64,000 bases of DNA, from NCBI GenBank assembly GCA_024663395.1, contig JANFAH010000015.1, positions 744,001 through 808,000 on the forward strand, in the 5' to 3' direction. This DNA comes from Pisolithus tinctorius (Eukaryota; Basidiomycota; Agaricomycetes; Boletales; Pisolithaceae). Positions 20,829 through 32,955 of the stretch are shown here, in pieces; within the stretch, counting starts at the first letter, position 1; each line of letters starts with the position of its first letter. A program made the position numbers and the translations under genes. The notes beneath the pieces were generated by a model. It ran no database searches. It was not told the origin of the DNA and worked only from the letters and a program-made list of their open reading frames with translations.

Positions 20829-20928
20829 CTGTAGTCACTTCATTTTCAACACTATAAACCTCACACATGACTAAGCTGCCCCTGAGTGCATGCTTCCCCA
20901 TATTGTGGCTGTGCTGCAACATTAGAGC

Positions 20929-22321
20929 TTGTACAGAAACTGTAGTTCAGTTGAAGTTCACACAGTTCTCTTGTTTGACAAGTGGCACACAAGTTTGGCA
21001 CAAGGCCTGGCAGCATGTTGGGGATTGAACATGCTGCCTGATCATCTGAACATACACCGCGCCCTGCTGCAGCAAATCTTCGTCCTTCTCCAGACACTTC
21101 TGGCCTTGTTGGCTGAGCTGATTGGTTCCAGTGTGCGCAGAGACCTGATACCATACCACACCTCCAGACTCTCCAGAGAAATGTGGGTCCAGGAAGTCTT
21201 GACTGGTCATCCTGATCGTATCCACTGTGAGTTTGGTATGAGCAAGGAGGTTTTTGTTGAGCTCATCAAGGAGCTTCGAGGTATTGGTCATAAAAACTCA
21301 AAGTTTGTTACCCTGGAGAACAGCTCGCGATTTTCCTGTATACATGTGTAACTGGCCTGACAATCAGGCACATTGGCGAACAATTTCAGTGATCAAACGA
21401 TACAATATCTCGGTGAGTTCAATACAAAATCCATGCAACAATTCACATATTTGTGTACAGATACTTCAAGAAATTGCTCTTTATATTTTCAGACCCACCA
21501 TTCTATTCCATCTACGTACAGTTTCCAACTGGTGAAGCTGTCCATCCAAAAATACACCACAACCCCAAGTTTTGGCCATACTTTCGGGATGTGATTGGCG
21601 TAATCAATGGCTGCCACATTCCTGTATCCCCCCCTGCAATCATACATTCAAACTATCACAATCGCAAAGGATTCCTCTCACAGAATGGGCTTTTTATCTG
21701 TGACTTCGGTCTGAGGTTCGTCTTTACATTGACAGGGTGGGAAGGGTCTGTGATGGATGCTTGTGTATATGGCAATGCAACACCTGCCAATCTCCACATC
21801 CCTGCCAGAAAATACCTTCTTGCTGATGCTGGCTACCCCTCACATCAAGAGCTGCTCGTCCCCTACTGAGGTGTTTAGTATCATCTTGCAGAATGGGGCC
21901 ATGCCAACACCTGGTATGTTTTCCTTTTTCCATTTTCTTAGTTCCCATCAGACCGACGAATAAAGAGGAACTCTTTAATTTGTGGCATGCATCTGCACGG
22001 AATGTGATAGAACATATTTTTGGCATTTTGAAGCGCCAGTTTCAAATACTGCTCCTGGCACCAGAATACAACATTGACGTACAGGCATGAATTCCCGCGG
22101 CCCTCTGTGCACTGCACAATTTCATCTATATGCATGATCAGAATGGGGAGGGCACAGGCAACCTCACAGCCGATGAAGACGACGAAGGTGAAGGCACTCC
22201 TGTTCATCTCCAAGCTATGGGATGTGTGACAGGTGTAGAAGAAGACTTATTCATGCACAGGATGCAGGTCGACATTGTGACGGAAATGTGGAATGACTAT
22301 CAGTTTGTCTTAGGAGAGTGA
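20929..22321 (+). pseudogene. Harbinger (HARBI1-type) DDE transposase relic
   Basis: Segments in order: LIPYHTSRLSREMWVQEVL and GHPDRIHCEFGMSKEVF, a likely 48-nt intron (21413-21460, GTGAGT...ACAG), YFKKLLFIFSDPPFY, NPKFWPYFRDVIG, NRKGFLSQNGLFICDF, LTGWEGSVMDACVYG, YLLADAGYPSHQELLVPY, then after a probable second short intron EELFNLWHASARNVIEHIFG. This is the DDE_4 fold of PIF/Harbinger transposases, which cut and paste DNA. The first catalytic Asp seems lost (INGCHI where family members have DGTHI); the second Asp and the Glu remain. Frameshifts and stops, some CGA-to-TGA, disable it. Confidence 0.85.
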
Positions 22322-23214
22322 GCACAGAGGGGTGACATGGATGCAGAATTGGACATAGAATCAGATTTCTTTGAAGACAAAGTGGCAGATTTTGTTTAGC
22401 ATAGTTACTGCATTTTGTACTTGCATTGAATCAATTTATGATGTGTTCGGAGGAGCAAATGTATGCATTCTGGAGTGAATATACATGCAGCGCTAACTAG
22501 ACACAAGATATGAAGCTACATGATGATGATGGGGGGGGGGGGATTCTATGTGCTATGGTCCATTCCTTCTTGGGCAGAGTTGTACATATCTACTACATAT
22601 GCATGCCAAGCTTGTTCATCAGGCAAAGAAATAAAGACAGCTGCAGCATTAGATATGCCAGAGAACTGATGTGTCATGAACATGCGGTGATGGGGAAGGA
22701 TCTCGGCATCTTTGTACAACATCTGAGTGGCTGTCTGAACTGCGATCAGTGGATCCATGAATGTCGTTGACAGCTGGTCCCCCAGGTGCCGGATTGTATT
22801 GTTGACTGATACAGTGGCTCAAAAAAGTGTCCCAATGTTTGGTGATTTTGGAAAGAGTTGAGATTTATGAGAGAGCCAATAGGAATTAGTTCAAACTCAT
22901 GCAGGACAAAAGGTAGTACTAACTGTTGCCTTGACAACAAGGGCTTGCTTATGTAATTGGGTTGACATGCCATCAAGATATAACCATTTTAAAATGACAT
23001 GTCATTGGGACACTTTTTTGAGCATGATCTTGTCAGTCATTATTTAGTAAATAACATAAAGATTTGACAACTTCTGAGGGATTTTTTGCTTCAACCCTGA
23101 CTGATTATGTAATGTACATAATCCTGAGCCATAAAAATGGCTTGGGTCCCACTCAGCTAACCCTACTTCACCATGAAATGCATTTTTGCCTTTTCTAGAG
23201 CAAATATCCACCTT

Positions 23215-23583
23215 CTTTCTGAATCTGGCCTTTCTGCTCATTGAATCTCCTCCACAACTGGTCAGGGGAGCTCTACTGTGGCCAGGGTCATCAAAGAGTT
23301 CCAGCTAGATTAAGGAAAACCTCAAACTAGGACATCCTTACCAGCCTTCTTCTCCTGGCAGAGGAGAATATTCACCAGTATGACCTCTGGAAGAGCTGAA
23401 AATGCTGTCCAGGCTGCCCATATAATGTGTGTGGCTGTTCCCTCTCCTGTCACTTCCCAAACTGTTTGCAGTGTGCTCAATTCTGCATCCTTGAAGGCTG
23501 TAGTCAAGCAGGAGAATTATCCTGCAAACACTTCCCTACCATTTTCCACACAAATTTCCTTACATCTGGGCCAATACTATTGA
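23215..23583 (+). pseudogene. Tc1-type transposase fragment, left arm
   Basis: Helix-turn-helix coding remnant: GLSAH*ISSTTGQGSSTVARVIKEFQ, a frame change, then MTSGRAENAVQAAHIMCV and TSQTVCSVLNSASLKAVVKQ, which correspond to the paired-like DNA-binding region of Tc1 transposases. Stops and frameshifts follow and the DDE domain is missing. Confidence 0.65.
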
Positions 23584-23699
23584 TCTTGGGCTCAACTGAC
23601 CAGATGACCCTAGTGCAGTCATCCACAGTCCAGTTTTGGTGCTTAAGAGCAAAGGCAAGTCACTGTTGTGTATGCTTGCAAGACAAGAGTGGCATCTCC

Positions 23700-23995
23700 A
23701 GCTTGACAATCACCTTCAGGGATGCAGAATTGAGCACACTGCAAACAGTTTGGGAAGTGACAGGAGAGGGAACAGCCACACACATTATATGGGCAGCCTG
23801 GACAGCATTTTCAGCTCTTCCAGAGGTCATACTGGTGAATATTCTCCTCTGCCAGGAGAAGAAGGCTGGTAAGGATGTCCTAGTTTGAGGTTTTCCTTAA
23901 TCTAGCTGGAACTCTTTGATGACCCTGGCCACAGTAGAGCTCTCCTGACCAGTTGTGGAGGAGATTCAATGAGCAGAAAGGCCAGATTCAGAAAG
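23700..23995 (-). pseudogene. Tc1-type transposase fragment, right arm (mirror copy)
   Basis: Inverted copy of the left-arm fragment, symmetric about 23605. Symmetry breaks down within about 90 bp of the centre, leaving a spacer of about 180 bp. A further partial copy lies in the duplicated 443-bp segment. Confidence 0.6.
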
Positions 23996-24708
23996 AAGGT
24001 GGATATTTGCTCTAGAAAAGGCAAAAATGCATTTCATGGTGAAGTAGGGTTAGCTGAGTGGGACCCAAGCCATTTTTATGGCTCAGGATTATGTACATTA
24101 CATAATCAGTCAGGGTTGAAGCAAAAAATCCCTCAGAAGTTGTCAAATCTTTATGTTATTTACTAAATAATGACTGACAAGATCATGCTCAAAAAAGTGT
24201 CCCAATGACATGTCATTTTAAAATGGTTATATCTTGGTGGCATGTCAACCAAATTACATAAGCAAGCCACTGTACTGGTGAATATTCTCCTCTGCCAGGA
24301 GAAGAAGGCTGGTAAGGATGTCCTAGTTTGAGGTTTTCCTTAATCTAGCTGGAACTCTTTGATGATCCTGGCCACAGTAGAACTCCCCTCACCAGTTGTG
24401 GAGGAGATTTGATGAGCAGAAAGGCCAAATTCAGAAAGAAGGTGGATATTTGCTCTAGCAGAGGCAAAAATGCATTTCATGGTGAAGTAGGGTTAGCTGA
24501 GTGGGACCCATGCCATCTTTATGGCTCAGGATTATGTACATTACATAATCAGTCAGGGTTGAAGCAAAAAATCCCTCAGAAGTTGTCAAATCTTTATGTT
24601 ATTTACTAAATAATGACTGACAATATCATGCTCAAAAAAGTGTCCCAATGACATGTCATTTTAAAATGGTTATATCTTGATGGCATGTCAACCCAATTAC
24701 ATAAGCAA
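23831..24708. repeat. 443-bp tandem duplication in the right arm
   Basis: The segment starting ACTGGTGAATATTCTCC at 23831 recurs at 24274 and runs in parallel to about 24708 with few differences. The offset is exactly the excess length of the right arm. Confidence 0.85.
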
Positions 24709-25732
24709 GCCCTTGTTGTCAAGGCAACAGTTAGTACTACCTTTTGTCCCGCATGAGTTTGAACTAATTCCTATTGGCTCTCTCATAAATCTCAACTCTT
24801 TCCAAAATCACCAAACATTGGGACACTTTTTTGAGCCACTGTATGACCGCAACAGTGTGAGCATTGGTGGCTTGAGGCTTCACCTTGCTGGAAGAGCGTG
24901 CAGACGTCTGGCTGCACTTACTGTCGTGAACAGATGAGACTGGAGTCGACTGGGGAGGCTGGTTTGTTGAGAATAGAAGGGAGGGCCCAGAGGGGGATTC
25001 CGTTGCTGTGATATCAGTGGACATCACCACAAACGAGCACTTTCCAGCCAAAGTGGATGCAGTAGTGGGGTCAGGAATTTTGGCTGATGTGGCAGCAGTG
25101 GGGGGGATGGAAGGAATGGAAGCGGTACTGCCAGTAGTCATGGTAGGGGTGGGGTTTGACATCCCAGCATGGAAAACATGAGTGCCAGTTGCACTGCCCC
25201 ATGGAAAAATATCCTCCATGAAGTGGAGGTACTCCCAGCCCTTGTTATGGAAGGGCCTCATAATTGTATTTCTCTGAACATCTCAGTAACATATTAGTAT
25301 CTATTCATACCAAATACACACCTTGATGGCAACAAACTTGCCCCATTTTTCCGCATCAGCCACTCCACAGATGTTTGCACCATTTTCATTGTCCCAATGT
25401 TCTCCTGATCCTCTGCGATAAGTCATAATTGCATTGTATATTTGTTTGATCTACATCTGCTGAACGTCAATATAGCAGACTTAGAGTAGAGAAGGACATA
25501 CCAATCCCCATTTAATTGACACATTCTTGTAATCCTTGATCTTACCAGTCTGATGGAGGGGGTGAATGTGCTCTGCAGCATTGACATATGTCACTTGGCA
25601 AAAGTTCCCAGTGTCAGCATGTTCTGAGCGATGTACATGCAAGTACTTGATGAGCGCAGTGGTCTCCTCCACTGTCCAGTCAGCATGCTTGGCTCCCTCA
25701 TCTACTTCTCCCACAGGTGCCACTAGTTCCAT

Positions 25733-26094
25733 GATGTTTGATCCAAGAACATTAAAAAGTTCGATCAGTACTCACCGGATGTGCTCACGTCGAGTATCAG
25801 CAGAGGCAAGATAGGGAGTGAGAGACATCCTACCATCAGGGGGGATACCAACATTTCAATCTCCAAGTCATTGGCCCAGATCAAACTGTGGTTTCCGTAC
25901 AAGCTCTTAATCATGTCACCACACATTCACCTCTCCATGTATTGGTCTGTACTTTGGTGGGTTGGCCGGTCTATAGAGTATCTACCCAATGTCCAAAAAT
26001 CAACCAATCAACCTTTCTAGTTGATGAGTGATAACAGGAATGAAAAATGCCAGAAACCATCACACCATGTCTCCCTCACTGGGTGGTTGCCATA
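25733..26094. other. About 360 bp without a gene
   Basis: Upstream region of the Myb/SANT-like gene. The outer terminus of the Harbinger element should lie here, but I could not recognise its inverted repeat. Confidence 0.4.
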
Positions 26095-26434
26095 TTTAAT
26101 ACATTGGCTGCATTCTCCATGTCTACCTCCACCTATGTACAGGGTTTCAGGGCAGTCCATTGGGATGCTGTTTGGGGTTTTCCCATGCATCTGGGATGTG
26201 TAATTGGCTTCCTGTTCACTCAATTCCCAATGGACTGCCCTGAAACCATTTAATACATTGGCTGCATTCTCCATGTCTACCTCCACCTATGTACAGGGTT
26301 TCAGGGTGGTCCATTGGGACACTGTTTGGGGTTTTCCCATGCATCTGGGATGTGTAATTGGCTTCCTGTTCACTCAATTCCCAATGGACCACCCTGAAAC
26401 CCTGTACATAGGTGGAGGTAGACATGGAGAGATA
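26095..26434. mobile_element. Palindromic MITE, tandemly duplicated (154-bp period)
   Basis: Two units start at 26095 and 26249. Each contains arms of the type CAGGGTTTCAGGG...CCCTGAAACC around a loop of about 60 bp. In the second unit the inverted arms extend to about 51 bp (TACCTCCACCTATGTACAGG on the left and its complement at 26400-26430). No coding capacity; small non-autonomous DNA transposon by structure. Confidence 0.65.
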
Positions 26435-27543
26435 AAGGTAACAGGGGAGCAGTCATTTCCCATGGAAAGAAAGCCCACTTGGACAGGGTTGAAATTACAG
26501 CATGACCCATGGCACATCCTGCCAACCCTCCACAAGTCAATCCTTGTGCAGCCACAGTTGAAGAGGAAATCATTTCCCCTGGCATTCAAAGTTTGCATGC
26601 CACTTGCCAGGCATCTGAGCCCTCAGCACCTATGCCAACTGCCACCACTGTGAAACCATATGTTCCTCTGACTAATCCTGTTCCAGCAGCCACATGCAAG
26701 GATCCCATGCCCATGGCAGTTGTCCCATCACAAACACCATACCCAGCAGCTCACAATCAGAACTAGTATCATTACTCGTCCCCTCTCGAAGATGAAACTG
26801 TGCCCAAACATATCATGGAGTGCGTACTTGAAACCAGCATTGCCTTGCCTGTCAAAGAATTATTCACAGTAGCTCCTGAGTTTTGCAAACAGTTCAGGGA
26901 CATCACCATGGCAAAACATGTCACCACCAATGAGATTGAGGTGGTTTGTAGTGATGATGAAGAGGGAGTACAAGTAAATGAACTGACTGGTCGTGACCCT
27001 CAACAAACCATGCACGAGTACAGAGATTGCATCATCCACAGCAATGATGGTTCCATTGTAGCTCACCACACTCGACTGCTCTGCTGCATCAAAGCCAAGG
27101 TCCCTGGGACCAATGTCACAATCAACTGCATACTAGATTCTGGTTCAGAAATCGTTGCCATGCCCAGGCATGTTTGGGAAAGGATTGGGCTTCCATTGTG
27201 CTGTGATCATCTCATGACTATGACCTCTGCTAATATGTCTAAAGACACTACTGTAGGCATTCTAGAGAATCTGAAACTTGACTTTGGAGCTGGGCCAGTC
27301 ATGCTCCAGGTACAGGTAATTGAACATGCCAACTTCAACATGCTCCTTGGATGCCCATTCATCTGCCTTATGAGTGTGGTAAAAAACAATTATCCCAATG
27401 GTGGACAGTGGATCACTCTCAGTGACCCAAATGACAGCTGTGAGTACACTCTGCCCATGCACCCATGGTGCGAGGGCTGTCCATGCTGTAAGTGTGGCAA
27501 GCACTGCCATAGTCACCAGAGTATTGTCAAATGGGGTTTTTGA
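26433..27543 (+). pseudogene. Protease-frame remnant of C'
   Basis: Collinear with the C protease frame, with a stop in the linker at 26763-26765. The retropepsin motif ILDSGSEIVAMP is still readable, as are LLGCPFICL and the Cys/His-rich tail. Arg residues of C are replaced at many positions by Cys, His or Gln. Ends TGG-GGT-TTT-TGA at the frameshift site. Confidence 0.82.
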
Positions 27544-30500
27544 GTATTGATGATCCACCAAATGGTTGGGGAGAGCCTACTAAGATGTCCTGTTTCCTAT
27601 TCAGCCACTGTTATCTGTTCCTCAGTCCTACAGTCTCATCTCTAGCCTTCACTTCAACAAACTTCCCTTCACCCACAGCATTTGTACTGTGGAACATACC
27701 CACCAGAATACCCTCACCTGCTTTTGCTTTCCTGTCTTCCACTCAGACAATACTAAACCCCTCTGCTATAGCTGCTTTTGACAGCATTTATCAACTAGAC
27801 CCTGCAGTTTGCACTTTTGTTTACAAACCAGTTGCCAAGAAGGTTCAGATGGTACCTGCCCCAATGGCAGAAGAATACTGCATCATGTGCAGCCTGCCTG
27901 ACGATCCCCTCACTGGTCTCCAACCACTCCCTACACACCCACCAGACTTCACTCCAGGCATCCGCTTCACTGCCAAATGGGCTGTGGAGCTTGACCTCGA
28001 TCCTGCAGATTGGCTTTGGCCAGAAGAACTCAAGCTCGTGACTTGGCTCATTTTGGTCCATGAGCCTGCATTTGCTTGGGACGTTACAGAGTGTGGACAC
28101 CTAGATGAACACTATTTCCCACCTGTAAAGATCCCTATGATTCTGCACACACCTTGGGTCCAATGCAATATCCCTATCCTGAGTGCAATACATGCCCAAG
28201 TCATAGACATGATTAAAGATCACATCAAGTCTGGCATGTATGAACCTTCTACAGTGGCTTACCACTCCCACTGGTTCTGCATAGTAAAGAAAGACGGAAA
28301 GTCTCTTTGCCTTGTGCATGACTTACAGCCCCTAAATGCAGTGACCATCTGTGACACATCTGTCCCACCCTTCATAGAACATCTTGCAGAATCCTTCACT
28401 GGATATGTGGTGTATGCGATGATGGACCTCTACTCTGGGTATGACCAGCATGCACTCCATGTTGATTCCCACAACCTCACCACCTTTGGTACCCTGTTCA
28501 GACTGCATCAGCTTACTACTCTGCCACAAGGATATGCGAACACAGTCCAGGTATACCAGGGAGATACTGCATTCATGCTTCAGGATGAGATCCTGCATCA
28601 TACCTTGCCTTTCATAGATGACATCCCCATAAAATCCGAGACCACCTGCTATCAGCATGCAGATGGTTCCTATGAGACTATCCCAGAGAACCCTGGGATC
28701 TGGAAGTTCATTGGAATCACTGTATAGTCATTAACCGCATCCTTCAGCATTTGCAGAATGTTGGAGCCACTGTCTCGGCAAAGAAGTTCATGCTAGCCGC
28801 TCCATCCACTGTGATCATTGGCCACAAGTGCACCTTCAAAGGTCACATTCCTGAAGAAAGCAAAGTGCAGAAGATCCATGACTGGTCTGAGTGCCACAAC
28901 CTGACACAGGTTCATGGTTTCCTTGGTGTCTGTGGTGTGCTCCACATCTTCATCAAAGACTTCACCAAGATCACATGGCTGCTGGTTGCACTCATGCAGA
29001 AAGACATACCATTCACATGGGACAAGCCACAATGCACTGCCATGCAACAACTCAAGGACAAAATCGTAAAGTCCCCAGCACTCCAAAGGATTGACTATGA
29101 GTGCAGTCACAAAGTAATTTTAGCAGTTGACACTTCAGTCTCACTAACTTCACTATGGAGGTAGATGCAAAGTATATTAAGGGCATGATAAATAACCCAG
29201 ATCTGCAGCCTAATGTGACAATCAATTGCTGGATTGCTGGTGTCCTCCTCTTCTCATTCAAACTCGTGCATGTTCCTGTGGACAGGTATGCTGGTCCTGA
29301 TGGCCTGTCCCACCATCTGCAGTTGGAACTCAATCCACCCAAGGATGACAACCATGAGGATTGGTTAGACCATTTTTACTCTTTCTCTACAGAGGCTGTC
29401 AATGACTGCCTGCCTCCTACATCCCTTTCCAATCAAGATCATCATTCCTTACTGCCACCTGCTTACCACCAGGCAGCCCTCCCACTGCCTGCATCCTTTT
29501 ATCTCACATTCTCTGTGACTGCCCATGCTGATAACCCTTCTGATACCCCTGATGCCCCTGCCATTCCATGGTCTGCAAAAGCTCAGGCATGTGAGACAAA
29601 GATAGAAATGACCCACACATTCCTTGCAACCCATGAGTGACCTCCTGACCTTACTGATGTGCAGTACTCATCCTTCTTTAATTCAGCCAGCCACTTCTTC
29701 CTCCTAGATGGTAACTTATGGCATAGGGAACTGCATGGATGGCACCAGCTAGTCATCAGCAAGTCCAAGTGGTATCAACTCATCAAAGAAGCACATGATG
29801 ACCTCAGACACAAAGGTGTCTTCACAGTCCACATGCGCATTCTCCTCCACTTTTGGTGGCCTCTTCTTGTCGAGGATGTGAAGTGGTATGTTTGCACTTG
29901 TCACAAATGCCAGATCCGCTGATAGGGGGCCTGTTTCATAAAGCTCACATTGACACAATGCTAATGCCCAAAGCTGGTGGCTACTGCTACATAGTACAGG
30001 CTCGTTGTGCACTTACCTCTTATCCCAAATGGCACATGCTGCACACAGAAAATAGCACTGTGCTTGCATCCTTCATCTTTGAGGACATTCTATGCCACTG
30101 GGGTCTGCTTGCTGAGATTGTCACTGACAATGGTCCCACATTTGTTCAAGCCTTAGATGCCCTAGCCATGCAATATCATATCCATCACATCTGTATCTCT
30201 CCCTACAACTCTCAGGCTAACAGCATTGTAGAGCATCACCACTATGATGTTTGCAAGGCTATCATGAAGAGCTGTGAGAACAATGATCGCTGCTGGCACA
30301 CTGTTGTGCACTCTGTGTTCTGGGCCAAGCAAGTCACCATCTTGAAGTCCACAGGTTTATCCCCTTACTTCATGGTGCACAGTGTTGAGCTGCTGTTTCC
30401 ATTTGACCTCACTGAGGCTACCTTCCTCTTACCCCTACCCCACGATGATATGATGCCACTGACTACCACAGAACTGATTGCTTGGCACACATGCTAGTTA

Positions 30501-30935
30501 CAGAAGTGTCAGGATGACCTGGATCAAGTCCATGACAATGTCCTCCATGCACACTTCCAGTCTATCCAGCAGTTTGAAGCTGCCTTTCAGCATCGCATTA
30601 AAGACCATAACTTCGCTCCTGGCACCCTCATGCTTGTTCACAACTCCTGTGTAGAGAAAGAACTGAACCAGAAGACAAAGCCACAGTACACTGGCCCCAT
30701 GGTCATCCTTTGTCGGACCACTGGGGGCTTGTACCTGCTGGCTGAGTTGGATGGCTCCATCTCCAGACTCTGCTTCACTGCATTCTGCCTACTTCCCTAC
30801 CACCCATGGTCTCAAACCCATGCAACTGTGACTCGCATTACTGGGTTAGATGATGAAGAACTAGACTGCCTTCTTGAGGAGGCTGAGGATGACCCCACTG
30901 ACAACAAGGTAGAGGCTTTTGCCTCGGACAGCTGA
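27531..30935 (+). pseudogene. pol: Degenerate pol of C'
   Basis: RT with the FIDD motif (LPFIDDIPIKSE near 28610), a one-base deletion near 28710, loss of about 165 bp of the RNase H core at about 29140 (LAVDTS joins to LTSLWR), a TGA at 29638-29640 where C has CGA, a deletion of about 36 bp after the integrase zinc finger (near 29920), then HIDTML, TDNGPTF and NSIVEHHH of the integrase, in which Gly is replaced by Ser. A further stop lies at 30496. Clearly non-functional; useful as a decay record against 8392-12000. Confidence 0.9.
27534..27540 (+). promoter_or_regulatory. -1 frameshift heptamer G_GGT_TTT of C'
   Basis: Same heptamer and stop as at 11994-12000 in C. It contains no CpG, so its preservation is not by itself proof of selection. 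Confidence 0.6.
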
Positions 30936-31075
30936 CTATCTGCCCTTTCCAGTATCCACAGTTTGTCCATCACACCCTCCCTCCATACCCTCTTCTCCCA
31001 TGATACCCTTACCTCCTTCCACAGCTTCACCTGCCCCTCTGTGGTTTCTTCTGCTACCCTCATCCCTTCCCCCAT

Positions 31076-31095
31076 GCTGACTGGGGACAGTCAGC
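31076..31095 (+). other. Internal hairpin of C'
   Basis: GCTGACTGGGGACAGTCAGC, counterpart of 8232-8251 in C, followed by CCCCTGCAGGGG where C has the polypurine-like CCCCCGCAGGGG. Confidence 0.65.
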
Positions 31096-31815
31096 ATTCA
31101 ACATCCCCTGCAGGGGTGACCCACATACCACTTGCTTCATCCAATACCAAACATAGTTTGTTTCCTTTTATCTGTTTTACCCTGGGTTTCATCTGGAGAC
31201 CTCTGTTCCACCCTGGGTTTTGTCCGGTGATTCTACTGATAGCTAGTCCTCACTCACAAAATGTAAAAACTGCTAACAAAAAGTCCAAAACCATCCAGAG
31301 AAATAACAAAACACTGAATAAGTATATAGCTAAAACAACATCTCTCCTATCTCTCTTACTAGACTCACTGATGCCATCCTTGGCCACTCTATACCATAGA
31401 TACTTGCAACCACCCCACACATTTCTCCTTCAAATGTGCAGTCAGCATGCACCCCTTGACCTGTTTTCCTTTCAATCCTCCTGCTGTCTTCTTACAATTA
31501 ATACACAAAGACCATACCAGTTACCCAATAAACAGTCCCTTTGCTCCCTCTTCAACAATCTATCACATCCTACCATCAAGATCATTCCATGAGGACTTAC
31601 TGATGAGAGTAGTCGAAAGCCACACAAAGAAGACAAGTCGGGCAGTACCCTGCACACTCTACAATACCATGGCCGATCCAGGGCCAGTTCCTTGCTGAGC
31701 AGACAGAAGTCCCTTGCAATGCCTTACATTACTTGGTGTATTTCTGCACATAATGCATGGGGTGACAGCAATGCAGGGTATAATACAAAAGGGGATCTAC
31801 AAATGCTGTGATCAT

Positions 31816-32760
31816 CTACTTGACTCCCAACTTTGCCAGGGCCTCTGACAGCTGCTCGATGTGGACCTGAAGATGAAGGTTGGCTGCATGCACAGCCACA
31901 GCCTCGGCCCTGACCATCCCGAGGGCCTGCAAGATATCTGAGGCAGTCTTGCCATTGAATCCACCATGCACTGGCACCTTACCCTTACTGCACACATGGG
32001 TCTTGACCACCTCCACATTGTCATCATTGTCATGGGCCCATTTGGATGGACTGACTTTTGGTGCCTTGATCAATCATGCTGCACCTTGTTAACCTTGGAC
32101 ACATTGGAACGTGGTCACCACTCACCTACTGATGCCCCAGCCTGTGCCTTCTTTCCAATGCCCTTGTTGGACTTCTTGCAGCCCTGCTCCATCCTCATGC
32201 ATCTGTCACATGTCCTTCCATTCAGACTGAAGCATGGTGTCCCCTTGACAGTGCACCACACATATTATTGACCCAGGGGGGATGGACACCTTGGGTGTGT
32301 CATCAACATCACTCCCTGTGACCATCTGCTGAGAATGCTACAGTCTTGGGTTTCAACCATTGCAGTAGTGCACACTGAATTGGCTTACCTTCCATGCCAG
32401 ATGAGCCACCACCTTGATGTGTGACATCTTCACTGTTGCAGCCCCCTCATCACCCAACTTGACAGCTTCCTCCCCCATCTGGATGTCTTGTTCGGCTTTC
32501 ATGTGCTTGTCAGCCTCTTCTGCGGTCCACCTCTCGTACACATCATCCACCTCAGCCAGTATCAGCACATCTTCCATGCTTACCCTTGTTTGGACACTGA
32601 GCTCCCTTCCCTGCTCAACCAAAGGCATGAGTGCCACCTGTGTGAAACTGATCAGCCCTGTGCCCTTGTACCAGAGGTGTCAGTTGCCTTACCAACTTCC
32701 CTTCCCAATGATGCAGCCACATTGACTTCTCCTCCTTCATATCCACCTGGTCATCCAGCA
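31816..32760 (-). pseudogene. Degenerate antisense zinc-cluster gene of C'
   Basis: Counterpart of the C gene at 6386-7488. The C-terminal exon (KAPKVSPSKWAHDNDDN ... EALAKLGVK) and the second exon (VEQGRELSVQTRV) are readable. In the cluster region CTVKGTPC, then CDRCMRMEQGC remain, but the first Cys reads as Tyr. The 5' end with the start codon is removed by a deletion relative to C. CpG decay as in the rest of C'. Confidence 0.75.
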
Positions 32761-32917
32761 TACACCTGCCTATATGCAGCATTCAATGGTCTTCTCATGT
32801 TCCTCAGCTCCATGCTTCCTTCACTTCTACATGGAATCCTCTGGTGTTCTCAAACCCTCAGCACCACACCTTTGCCATCACCACATGACAAGCTATTTAC
32901 ATCCTCCATGCCATGTG

Positions 32918-32955
32918 GCTGACTGGGGATGGTCAGCATCTAAGTCCCCCACAGG
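32918..32955 (+). other. Terminal hairpin and polypurine tract of C'
   Basis: GCTGACTGGGGATGGTCAGC (32918-32937) then AAGTCCCCCACAGG before the LTR, as in element C. Confidence 0.6.

Larger units (their letters stand above)
22812..24841. mobile_element. Tc1/mariner-derived palindrome (fold-back element) with tandem duplication
   Basis: Both ends begin CAGTGGCTCAAAAAAGTGTC (inverted on the right) and are flanked by TA (22810-22811 and 24842-24843), the Tc1/mariner signature. The inside is an inverted repeat centred near 23605. The right arm is 443 bp longer because of a tandem duplication. Each arm carries a broken N-terminal transposase segment. No full transposase is present. Confidence 0.85.
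22546..25732 (-). pseudogene. Myb/SANT-like DNA-binding partner gene of the Harbinger element
   Basis: Converges with the transposase. From 25732: a Myb/SANT-like segment (ADWTVEETTALIKYLHVHRSE ... KDYKNVSIKW), probable introns near 25490 and 25310, then RRGSGEHWDNENGANICG and MRPFHNKGWEYLHFMEDIFP, a Ser/Thr/Pro-rich middle, and a C-terminal helical part ending near 22546 (FISLPDEQAWHAYVVDMYN). Such proteins accompany PIF/Harbinger transposases and help recruit them to the ends. A Tc1/mariner palindrome (22812-24841) sits between two TA copies in the C-terminal coding part; leaving it out with one TA keeps the frame open. Confidence 0.75.
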
